Below are positions 1 through 6,272 of a stretch of 15,000 bases of DNA, in pieces. This DNA comes from Desulfuromonadaceae bacterium UBA2294 (GTDB lineage Bacteria > Desulfobacterota > Desulfuromonadia > Desulfuromonadales > UBA2294). The stretch lies in NCBI GenBank assembly GCA_002345625.1, contig DDWE01000050.1, forward strand, positions 1-15,000, written 5' to 3'. The translations under genes were made by a program, and so were the position numbers. Under the pieces are notes generated by a model, which saw only the letters and a program-made list of their open reading frames with translations, was not told the DNA's origin and did no database searches. How positions within the stretch are numbered: the stretch's first letter is position 1; each line of letters begins with the position of its first letter.

Positions 1-177
1 ATCTCGGTGGCGATGAACACCACCGCCTTCGGGCTGATGGCAGCGATCCCGATGCTGCTGCTGCACGCCAAACTGACGTCGGCCACCGGCGAGATCGTCG
101 ACAGCCTTGAAATGGCTTCGGTCAAAGCGCTCAATGCCATCTCGATCTCCTCCAAACGCCAACTGCCAACGAGCTGA
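1..177 (+). CDS. ExbB/TolQ/MotA-family proton channel subunit, C-terminal fragment (5' end outside window)
   Basis: Reading frame 1 is open from the first base and gives 58 residues before TGA at 175-177. The protein is the last third of an ExbB/TolQ inner-membrane channel subunit: the final transmembrane helix (residues about 1-22, with the SVAMNTTAFGLMAAIP stretch typical of the family) followed by a short cytoplasmic tail. In this family five ExbB subunits surround an ExbD dimer and pass protons through the membrane. The sequence is nearly the same as the end of the complete ExbB at 2698-3360. The first exbD starts 2 bases after this stop, so the two are probably translationally coupled. 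The family call is firm because the full-length paralogue lies in the same window; the specific partner system is inferred. Confidence 0.9.
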   Translation: MSVAMNTTAFGLMAAIPMLLLHAKLTSATGEIVDSLEMASVKALNAISISSKRQLPTS

Positions 178-179
178 CC

Positions 180-674
180 ATGGCCAGAAGAAAACCCTCC
201 AGAAGACGGATGCAGGAAGTTCCGGGCCTCGACATCACTTCGTTTTTGAACCTGATGGTGGTGCTGATCCCGTTTCTGCTCATCAGTGCCGTGTTCTCCC
301 GCGTAACCATTCTCGAACTGAGCGTGCCGACCAGTGCTGCCGAGAGCTCCGCCGTCGACGCACCCCAGATTACGATCGAGGTCATCGTCCGGGAAAACGG
401 TTTCGAACTCGGCAACGGGACGACCATCCAGGCGGCGATTCCCAAGAAGGACGGCAAGTACGACCTGAAAGGACTCTCCGCACTGCTGATGAATATCAAG
501 AACAGCTACCCGGACCGGGAAGAGGCGACGGTCCTGCTGGAGCCGGATATCGAATACAACTATCTGGTGCAGGTCATGGATATCGTCCGCGGCGCTGAAA
601 TCCCCGGCAAAGGGGACGATCCACCGCAGAAAAGGATCCTCTTCCCCACCATATCGATCGGAGATGCCCCATGA
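180..674 (+). CDS. ExbD/TolR-family protein 1, with Asn in place of the pore Asp
   Basis: The 164-residue protein has the ExbD/TolR plan: a basic cytoplasmic start (residues 1-12), one transmembrane helix (about 18-40) and a periplasmic domain (about 45-164). ExbD proteins dimerise inside the ExbB pentamer, and their single membrane aspartate (Asp25 in E. coli ExbD) carries protons. Here the stretch DITSFLNLMVVL aligns with NVTPFIDVMLVL of E. coli, so the essential Asp is Asn24, while an Asp (D18) stands where E. coli has Asn. The ATG lies 2 bases after the upstream exbB stop without a clear ribosome binding site, which suggests coupling. Its own stop overlaps the next exbD start (ATGA at 671-674). 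The family call is good; whether it conducts protons alone is doubtful. Confidence 0.85.
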   Translation: MARRKPSRRRMQEVPGLDITSFLNLMVVLIPFLLISAVFSRVTILELSVPTSAAESSAVDAPQITIEVIVRENGFELGNGTTIQAAIPKKDGKYDLKGLSALLMNIKNSYPDREEATVLLEPDIEYNYLVQVMDIVRGAEIPGKGDDPPQKRILFPTISIGDAP

Positions 675-1165
675 GAGAATCGAGACGCATGCGACGCATG
701 GCGCGTAACCATAAACGGACCGCCGGTCTGATGCTGACCTCACTGATGGATGTCTTCACCATTCTGGTCTTCTTCCTGCTCTCCAACTCCTCCGCCAGCG
801 AAGCGGTCAAGGCTCCCGACCAGATCAAGCTCCCCACCTCCACCGTCGAAGCCAAACCACGTGAGACGGTGGTGATCATGGTGACTCCGGACGAGGTGCT
901 GGTGCAGGGGCAGATCGTCATGGCCACGTCCGCGCTGCAAGACCCGACGCTGGACCGGGTTCCGGCGATCATGTCGCGGCTGGCAAAGCTGCAGAGCAAC
1001 CTCATCGGCATCAACAGCCGGACCGAGGTCGACAGTACAGAGGTCACCATTCTCGCTGACAAAACGATCCCGTTCTCGGCTCTGAAGAAAATCATGTCGA
1101 GTTGCACTCTGGCCGGTTACGGGAAGATCTCCCTGGCTGTCATCCAGAAATCCTCGAATAGCTAG
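671..1165 (+). CDS. ExbD/TolR-family protein 2, with the canonical pore Asp
   Basis: This second 164-residue ExbD-like protein has a very basic N-terminus (residues 2-16, rich in Arg), one transmembrane helix (about 19-40) and a periplasmic domain. The helix contains LTSLMDVFTILVFFLL, in which Asp27 occupies the position of the essential proton-carrying Asp of ExbD. It therefore complements the preceding paralogue, which has Asn at the same place. The start overlaps the stop of exbD 1 by 4 bases, and a GGAG ribosome binding site (660-663) lies 7 bases upstream of it. The next gene begins 1 base after its stop. Two adjacent exbD genes of this type are known in proton-driven complexes of deltaproteobacteria such as the myxobacterial gliding motor; a direct link to motility here is only a possibility. 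Confidence 0.87.
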   Translation: MRESRRMRRMARNHKRTAGLMLTSLMDVFTILVFFLLSNSSASEAVKAPDQIKLPTSTVEAKPRETVVIMVTPDEVLVQGQIVMATSALQDPTLDRVPAIMSRLAKLQSNLIGINSRTEVDSTEVTILADKTIPFSALKKIMSSCTLAGYGKISLAVIQKSSNS

Positions 1166-1166
1166 C

Positions 1167-2585
1167 GTGAGCATTGTGACGACGTCCCTATTACAACAGG
1201 AATTGGAGCCTTTGAATGCGCAGATCGAGCAGGTGCGGGCAAAACTCGCCGCACTCGAAGCCGATTTGCACAAAACAGAGGCAAAACTCGAAACTATCCC
1301 CCACCACAGGCAGCGCTATGACGCATTGCAGGAGGTCTGCACCGCCCTCGACAAGCTGACTGAACTCGAGGCGGCAGAGCTCTTCTGGGACCCACTGGCG
1401 CCGGCCAATGACGCCAGCCAGCATCGCGAGCGGCTGCGGGCACGCATCACCGGCTTCGATGAAAACATCCGCAAAGGGCAGGAAAGGCTGTCGAAACTCA
1501 GGGCGCAGATCGCGGAGCGGAATCTCGAACTCGATACCCTGTTCGAAAAGGTTCACGACGCCTACGCCCGCGAACAGCGCCGGCAGGAAGAGCTCGCCAT
1601 CGAGCGGGAGATCTCCGCTGTTCCCGAGCGGTTGGTCATCATGCCCTGGAGCTCCGACAGCGCGAACGAGCGGGCGTTCCGCCGCGCCATGACCGTCGCC
1701 CTGCTGCTGTTCCTGCTGGTCGGTTCAGTCATGCACTGGGTCCCGGTGCCGGTGCCTGAAGAGACCGCGGTGCTGGTCGAGATCCCCGAACGGCTGGCCA
1801 AACTGGTCAAGCAGGCAGCGCCTAAGCCGGAGCCGCCCAAGGTGGCAGAAAAAGCGCCAGAAGAACCGAAGCCGACCGAGCCGACCGAGACCAAAAAACC
1901 GGTCGAAAAACCGAAGATCGCCGCCACCCCGGACGATACCAAAGCAGCCCGGGCCAAAGCGGAAACAAGCGGAGTTCTGGCGTTCAAAAACACCTTTGAG
2001 GAGTTGATTGAGGAGACCCCGGTCGCCGGACTCGGCAGCCAGGCGCGTATCGGCAAGGGCGAAGGGAACACACCGGGAGCCGGATACAACAAGGGATCGC
2101 GATCGCTGGTGTCGATTCAGGGCAAGAGCGGCAGTGGCGGCATCAGTAACGCCAGCGTCCGCCGCAACATCGGTCGCGGCGGCAACAGCAATGCCGACCA
2201 GATCGGCAGTGCAGGGTTCGCCCGGGTCGAAAGCTCTGTCGCCGGGCTGCAGGAGGAGGCGGGTCGTAAGGTCAGCAGCGGGTCGGGGCCGGCGCGCACC
2301 GACGAGGAGATCCAGATCGTCTTCGACCGTTACAAAGGGAGATTCGACCGGATATACACCTTAAGACTGCGCAAGGACCCGACCCTGCGCGGCAGGATCC
2401 TGCTGCGACTCAGCATCGACCCGGAGGGGGTGGTGACGAGCTGTACAGTGGAGAATACTGACCTGGCCTCGACCGAACTGGTCGCGGCGATAGTCGAACA
2501 GGCGAGCAAGATCAATTTCGGACCCAAAAAAGGAGTACCGAAGACAACCATTCTCTACCCGATCGACTTCCTGCCGAAAAGTTAG
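1167..2585 (+). CDS. TonB-like / AgmX-PglI C-terminal domain protein with long cytoplasmic coiled coil
   Basis: The 472-residue protein has four parts. Residues 1-165 are charged, Leu-rich and heptad-like, predicted to be a cytoplasmic coiled coil. Residues 173-191 form one transmembrane helix ending in SVMHW (His190). Residues about 215-255 are a Pro/Lys/Glu-rich stretch like the periplasm-spanning arm of TonB, followed by a Gly/Ser-rich linker. Residues about 379-472 match the AgmX/PglI C-terminal (TonB-like) domain: DRYKGRFDRIY, then LRGRILLRLSIDPEGVV and a final YPIDF. It should transmit energy from the neighbouring ExbB/ExbD complex across the periplasm. The long N-terminal coiled coil is absent from classical TonB. 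The GTG start lies 1 base after the exbD stop with no clear ribosome binding site, so GTG at 1176 is also possible. Confidence 0.8.
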   Translation: MSIVTTSLLQQELEPLNAQIEQVRAKLAALEADLHKTEAKLETIPHHRQRYDALQEVCTALDKLTELEAAELFWDPLAPANDASQHRERLRARITGFDENIRKGQERLSKLRAQIAERNLELDTLFEKVHDAYAREQRRQEELAIEREISAVPERLVIMPWSSDSANERAFRRAMTVALLLFLLVGSVMHWVPVPVPEETAVLVEIPERLAKLVKQAAPKPEPPKVAEKAPEEPKPTEPTETKKPVEKPKIAATPDDTKAARAKAETSGVLAFKNTFEELIEETPVAGLGSQARIGKGEGNTPGAGYNKGSRSLVSIQGKSGSGGISNASVRRNIGRGGNSNADQIGSAGFARVESSVAGLQEEAGRKVSSGSGPARTDEEIQIVFDRYKGRFDRIYTLRLRKDPTLRGRILLRLSIDPEGVVTSCTVENTDLASTELVAAIVEQASKINFGPKKGVPKTTILYPIDFLPKS

Positions 2586-2610
2586 CGACCGGGGACTGAC
2601 AAGGACATCT

Positions 2611-2638
2611 TAAAGATTAAAGATTAAAGATTAAAGAT
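2611..2638 (+). repeat. Four perfect tandem copies of the heptamer TAAAGAT
   Basis: The heptamer TAAAGAT occurs four times in a row without a mismatch, in the 112-base gap between the TonB-like gene and the second exbB. It lies 60 bases before the chosen exbB start. Such short tandem repeats can change copy number by slipped-strand mispairing. Here a change would alter leader length or folding, not a reading frame, unless translation starts upstream. Confidence 0.95.
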
Positions 2639-2697
2639 CAATGATCGACGCCCGGCGTCGTCACTCACAAAAACATTATCTCGTTGCGGAGAACGTT

Positions 2698-3360
2698 ATG
2701 GAAACCATCTACTCCCTGATCGCATTTTTTCAAAAAGGCGGTCTGTTCATGTACCCCATCCTGCTGGTCTTTACCGTCGGCGCCGCCATCGCTTTTGAAC
2801 GCTGGCTGCAACTGGGCAACATCCGTCGAAAAAACACCACCTTGTGGGAGCAGGTGCAACCACTGCTGGCGGCCGGCGATTTTGAGCAGGCACGGGAGAC
2901 AGTCAACGCCGACGATTCGGCTCTCGCCCGGATGCTCGGCATGGGGCTGGCCCGCCAGGGTGCGGTACAGCGGCGTGAAGACATCGAGATCGCCATGGAG
3001 GAGTGCATGATGGAGATCATCCCGCAGCTGGAAAAACGCACCCCCTACATCGCCCTGCTCTCCAACATCGCCACCCTGCTCGGCCTGCTCGGTACCATCA
3101 TGGGCCTGATTGCCGCCTTTACCGCCGTCGCCAACGCCAACCCGGCCGAAAAGGCCGACCTGCTCTCAGCCAGCATCTCGGTGGCGATGAACACCACCGC
3201 CTTCGGGCTGATGGCGGCGATCCCGATGCTGCTGCTGCACGCCAAGCTGACCTCGACCACCGGCCACATTGTCGACAGCCTCGAGATGGCCTCGATCAAG
3301 GCGCTCAACGCTATCTCGCGTTTCTCCAAACATCAGGCGCAGACCGACTTCGAAGCTTAA
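2698..3360 (+). CDS. ExbB/TolQ/MotA-family proton channel subunit
   Basis: The 220-residue protein has the three-helix topology of ExbB/TolQ: helix 1 near residues 14-38 (GLFMYPILLVFTVGAAIAFERW), a cytoplasmic loop, then helix 2 (LLGLLGTIMGLIAAF) and helix 3 (ISVAMNTTAFGLMAAIPML) with the small and polar residues that line the proton path. The start ATG at 2698 is preferred over an in-frame ATG at 2641, because GCGGAGA lies just upstream of 2698 and because the extra 19 residues look unlike the family. Its last 60 residues are nearly the same as those of the truncated exbB at the window start. It probably joins or substitutes for that paralogue in the ExbB pentamer. A strong terminator follows at 3518. 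Confidence 0.92.
   Translation: METIYSLIAFFQKGGLFMYPILLVFTVGAAIAFERWLQLGNIRRKNTTLWEQVQPLLAAGDFEQARETVNADDSALARMLGMGLARQGAVQRREDIEIAMEECMMEIIPQLEKRTPYIALLSNIATLLGLLGTIMGLIAAFTAVANANPAEKADLLSASISVAMNTTAFGLMAAIPMLLLHAKLTSTTGHIVDSLEMASIKALNAISRFSKHQAQTDFEA
3175..3324 (+). repeat. Direct duplication of the exbB 3' end (second copy; first copy is 1-150)
   Basis: Bases 3175-3245 match 1-71 at 70 of 71 positions, the only change being position 42 against 3216. After this, divergence rises quickly, mostly at third codon positions. The offset between copies is 3174 bases. The sharp drop in identity suggests a recent gene-conversion tract or strong constraint on helix 3; how far the similarity extends upstream of base 1 cannot be seen here. 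Confidence 0.9.
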
Positions 3361-3714
3361 ACACAGACCGTCTCGCCCTTCAAATAGCAAGAACGACTGG
3401 TCAGGTCGGATGCGTTGATACACCGTAAGCTGGTCAACGACGTCAATGAAACCAGACGTGTCAGAAACCTTAATGCCGATCGAATAACAGTTACCCACAC
3501 GGAACCGGCAAAAAAATGTCGCCAGCAAAACCTTTAAGTCCATGTAGGTTTTGCTGGCGACTTTTATGTAAAAAAAACGCTGCCAGCGGTTGTATGAACC
3601 GCAGATCGAAACAGGAGGCAAATCCGCTTTCCGACCCTCGGCACTGCACATGACCAGCAGCGTCAACTCATTTCGCTAAACAGTGCTCAGTTAAGCAAAC
3701 CAAACAGATAATCG
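3361..3714. other. Intergenic region between converging exbB and lipoprotein genes
   Basis: This 354-base gap separates two genes that point at each other. Its only clear feature is the bidirectional terminator at 3518-3561. I see no ribosome binding site with a credible small reading frame on either strand. Confidence 0.6.
3518..3565. terminator. Strong bidirectional rho-independent terminator
   Basis: GTCGCCAGCAAAACC (3518-3532) pairs perfectly with 3547-3561, a 15-bp stem with a 14-base loop. TTTT follows on the plus strand, and a run of six A precedes it (six T on the minus strand). It lies between converging genes, exbB and the lipoprotein gene, and can serve both. Confidence 0.92.
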
Positions 3715-4362
3715 TTATTTCTTGCCGCTGTAGAGCTCTACCTTAATCTCATCCAGAGCGGCCAAAACCGGGAGGAAGGACGCCTTGAGGGTCTCGCGCT
3801 CCTGGATCGATTTTTCGGCCACGGGGATGATCGCTTCAACCCCTTTGGAGGTCAAGTCGTTGGAGAGGTACTTCTTGATCTCCGTCAGGTTGTTCAGGTA
3901 CGCGATGTACGAACCTTTGACACCAATGGCGGCTTCGGGAACACGGGCATAAATTTTGGCGAGTTCATTGCGGCGAGTTTCGCTGAGACCGCGAATTTCT
4001 GCGTTAGTGAAGGTATCACCCTGTTTTTCCCACTCGGAGAAGTACTCAATTTTCTGGGCTTTCAGGTCATCGACCAGACTCATGAGGTCTTTGCCCTCAC
4101 TCTCAAGTTTATCCAGACTCTGCGAATAGGTTGCAAAGGCTTTGTCGAGATTCGGCTGGCCGACCATGACCAGAGCATCAAGAGCCGATCCGGTAGAGTC
4201 GATCTGAACCATCATCTTCCGGACCTCCTTGTCGACCGCCTGAATTGACTCGGAGGTGTCGACGGAGCGATCCCGGCCGGTGGTGGCGCAACCGCTGATA
4301 TAAACGATTGATGCAAGAAGCAACGTGGCCAACAGTACTGAGGAGACTTTTTTGATGTTCAT
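3715..4362 (-). CDS. Lipoprotein resembling the DUF2959 family
   Basis: The 215-residue protein begins with a lipoprotein signal: MNIKK, a hydrophobic core, then YISGC with the lipidated cysteine at residue 25. The remainder is mainly helical and charged, with a central YFSEWEKQ segment and a SETRRNELAKIYARV segment. This layout resembles DUF2959, a family of periplasmic-facing lipoproteins of unknown function. The start at 4362 is chosen because AAAGGA stands 6 bases upstream and the signal peptide begins right there; longer in-frame starts add a non-hydrophobic leader. It is a single gene, with a sigma-54-like promoter at 4468-4482 upstream and a terminator at 3518-3561 downstream. The lipoprotein call is secure; the family name is from memory of the pattern and less so. 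Confidence 0.8.
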   Translation of the reverse strand: MNIKKVSSVLLATLLLASIVYISGCATTGRDRSVDTSESIQAVDKEVRKMMVQIDSTGSALDALVMVGQPNLDKAFATYSQSLDKLESEGKDLMSLVDDLKAQKIEYFSEWEKQGDTFTNAEIRGLSETRRNELAKIYARVPEAAIGVKGSYIAYLNNLTEIKKYLSNDLTSKGVEAIIPVAEKSIQERETLKASFLPVLAALDEIKVELYSGKK

Positions 4363-4428
4363 ATGCATTCCTTTCGAAACAGGGGGCAGACCAGTGAAGC
4401 AGCTACACAGTCTCTTCGCAGAGGCCAT

Positions 4429-4462
4429 CTATTGACTGAATGTCGCGCCATTCAGTCAATAG
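4429..4462. repeat. Perfect 14-bp inverted repeat at the predicted transcript start of the lipoprotein gene
   Basis: CTATTGACTGAATG (4429-4442) is the exact reverse complement of 4449-4462, with a 6-base centre (TCGCGC). On the minus strand it lies just after the sigma-54-like promoter and overlaps the expected start of transcription, about 67 bases before the lipoprotein start codon. It may be an operator or a stabilising 5' hairpin of the mRNA. There is no T-run after it, so a terminator is unlikely. Confidence 0.85.
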
Positions 4463-4467
4463 AAAGA

Positions 4468-4482
4468 GCAAATAGCTTGCCA
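4468..4482 (-). promoter_or_regulatory. Sigma-54 (-24/-12) promoter of the DUF2959-like lipoprotein gene
   Basis: The minus strand reads TGGCAAGCTATTTGC, against the consensus TGGCACG-N4-TTGC: GG and GC are exactly 10 bases apart, and there is one mismatch in the -24 block. The -12 element is followed by T, as in the consensus. Transcription should start near 4457, giving a leader of about 95 bases. Confidence 0.6.
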
Positions 4483-4568
4483 AAGATATCTATTAAGGAG
4501 GAAGTTGATATTGTTGTTAAATATCAGCCTATTATGCAGTCATAAAAATATAATAAGTATATATCGAG

Positions 4569-4593
4569 GTCAAAAATTCCCGTCCATTTTGAC
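4569..4593. promoter_or_regulatory. Inverted repeat, candidate upstream activator site
   Basis: GTCAAAA (4569-4575) and TTTTGAC (4587-4593) form a 7-bp inverted repeat with an 11-base centre. It lies about 90-110 bases upstream of the -24 element at 4480-4481, a usual distance for an enhancer-binding protein of sigma-54 promoters. The role is inferred from position only. Confidence 0.3.
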
Positions 4594-5104
4594 GGATCTT
4601 CCATATACGGAGGGATTCTCTGGTCAGTTGAGGGGATATCCCTGTTTGAATGGTCCCGATAATAATCCTGGCTTGTGGCAGACACCGTTCGAAGGTTGCA
4701 AATTAAGTCTGAGACCAAGCCTTTTTGCCGTAAAATTGATACAAAATTACCAGCAACAGTGACGCTGAATCGATCTGTTCCTGCAGATCGCAACGTAGAG
4801 TGAGAGGAGATGGATCAACGGCCGGGAACAATGTCACATGAAAGCCAGAGGGATCAGCAAAAAGTGCGGGGCGAGGCCAATACCTTCCCGGCACGACACA
4901 CTCCTCATCCCCGCAAAGAATATCTAGACATGGGCGCGCTCGACATTTACCCTGAGAACCTGAATCTTCAATAAAGGCGTGTCATCGACCTGTGGCGAAA
5001 CAGATTGCCACCGGGCCGACTGAACGGTTTGCCCGTATCTGGGGGTTGGGAAACCATTAGGGCATGAGCAATCCATGTCAGATAGCGAAGACGAGGTGTT
5101 GATC

Positions 5105-6079
5105 GTGAAAAGTTCACTTTATGCTGCGTGTCTTTTACTGTTAACCGGCCTGTGCGCCTGTGCTCCGTACGGCTCCGCCCGAACCGATCAATACAAATAT
5201 GAAAAGCCGCGGGTGGCGATCCTCGAATTTGAGAACAAGGCCTCATTATCGAACCAGTGGAAATTGAGCGAAGGGATGCGCGATATGCTGGTCGACTCTC
5301 TGGTCAAAACCGGGCGCTACACGGTCTTGACCCGTAACGATCTCGGCGCGGTGCTGTCTGAACTCGACATCCAGCGACAGCCCCATTTCCGTCAGCAGGG
5401 GAAGTTGCAGCAGGGGAAGCTCAAAAACCTGCAATATCTGATTAAAGGTGCCGTCACCGACTTTGCTCATGTACGGGGCGGTGCTCTGCGTGTCGCCGGT
5501 AGCCACTTTGGCCTCGGCATCAGCAGCGAAGTCGCGGTGGTGTCGGTGACCCTGTATGTGATTGATGTCGAAAGCGGTGAGATTATCGCCAGTAAAACCC
5601 TGGAGGGGACGGCAAGTGCCGGATCGGCAGATTTCAAGACCACCTACAAGGATGTGGCCATTGGCGGTAAATCCTTCTTTCGCACGCCACTGGGCAAAGC
5701 GACACAACAAGTGATGGATCAGTGCCTGGAGCAGATTGCCCAGGTCATTGCCACGCAGCAATGGCACCCTTCCGTCGTCAAGGTTGATGGTTCTCGGCTC
5801 ATCATCAGTGGCGGTGAGGATCGGCACCTGACGGTTGGCGCACAGTGGTCTGCCTACGAAAAAGGCGAGACCCTCATCGACCCCAAAACCGGCGATGTTT
5901 TAGGTCAGGAGCCCGGTACATGTTCAGGCCGGATCCGGGTGACGGAAGTGCATGATAAATACTCGACCGCGGAAATTGTTGAAGGAGTGTTCAGCGTCGG
6001 ACAGGAGTTGCGGTTGGTGCCACAGAAAGCGGAGCCACAGAAAGCGGAGCAGCCCGATCCGGAACTGCCGCTCGATTAG
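5105..6079 (+). CDS. CsgG-family lipoprotein with a FlgT-like C-terminal domain
   Basis: The 324-residue protein starts with a lipoprotein signal peptide (CLLLLTGLCAC; lipidated Cys19). Residues about 40-225 follow the CsgG pattern: PRVAILEFENKA, then GMRDMLVDSLVKTGRYTVLTR, YLIKGAVTDF and VTLYVIDVESGEII. Residues about 235-310 (GSRLIISGGEDRHLTVGAQW and IRVTEVHDKYSTAEI) look like the C-terminal domain of FlgT, often joined to CsgG-like modules. CsgG of E. coli is the outer-membrane secretion pore for curli, but many relatives without curli genes assemble other envelope structures. No curlin genes are nearby. GTG at 5105 is chosen over ATG at 5075 because CGAGG lies 8 bases before it and the signal peptide begins there. 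Whether it forms a pore is unknown. Confidence 0.8.
   Translation: MKSSLYAACLLLLTGLCACAPYGSARTDQYKYEKPRVAILEFENKASLSNQWKLSEGMRDMLVDSLVKTGRYTVLTRNDLGAVLSELDIQRQPHFRQQGKLQQGKLKNLQYLIKGAVTDFAHVRGGALRVAGSHFGLGISSEVAVVSVTLYVIDVESGEIIASKTLEGTASAGSADFKTTYKDVAIGGKSFFRTPLGKATQQVMDQCLEQIAQVIATQQWHPSVVKVDGSRLIISGGEDRHLTVGAQWSAYEKGETLIDPKTGDVLGQEPGTCSGRIRVTEVHDKYSTAEIVEGVFSVGQELRLVPQKAEPQKAEQPDPELPLD
6020..6049 (+). repeat. Two perfect tandem 15-base copies encoding PQKAE
   Basis: CCACAGAAAGCGGAG at 6020-6034 is repeated exactly at 6035-6049, in frame, in the tail of the CsgG-like gene. It gives PQKAEPQKAE before the Pro/Asp-rich end. It is a recent in-frame duplication in a likely disordered tail. Confidence 0.9.
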
Positions 6080-6272
6080 GACAACAACCCGAGCTGAGTT
6101 AACGGACACGGTTGCGGATCTAAATGCCTATGAGGTGATTTATCGGCAATGCAAATTAGTGAGCAACGAGTCGATGGCGATCTTAGATTAAATCTGCTGC
6201 AAATCGGTCTGAATGGTACGGAGTACACCGCCTGGACGAATTTTCGTTTGAATTACCGAATACACAAGTCCC

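Larger units (their letters stand above)
4463..5104. other. Intergenic region between divergent lipoprotein genes
   Basis: The region of about 640 bases is clearly richer in A and T from 4480 to 4580 than the genes around it. It holds the sigma-54-like site at 4468-4482, an inverted repeat at 4569-4593, and a small palindrome at 4771-4790 (7-bp arms). An AAGGAGG at 4495-4501 is followed by TTG codons and an 80-residue open frame without recognisable features. I find no convincing gene in it. Confidence 0.5.

Noticed and set aside
4505..4762. Open frame after AAGGAGG (4495-4501) starting with TTG codons
   Set aside because: The spacing is right only for rare TTG starts, and the product has no recognisable domain, signal or helix pattern. 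The region is AT-rich and the match to a ribosome binding site may be chance.
4810..4974. 54-residue frame starting at ATG 4810 after GAGAGGAG
   Set aside because: The purine-rich stretch touches the ATG with no spacer, and the peptide is polar with no family resemblance.
4994..5008. GG...TTGC site upstream of the CsgG-like gene, similar to a sigma-54 promoter
   Set aside because: GG and GC are 11 bases apart instead of 10, a spacing that sigma-54 promoters do not tolerate.
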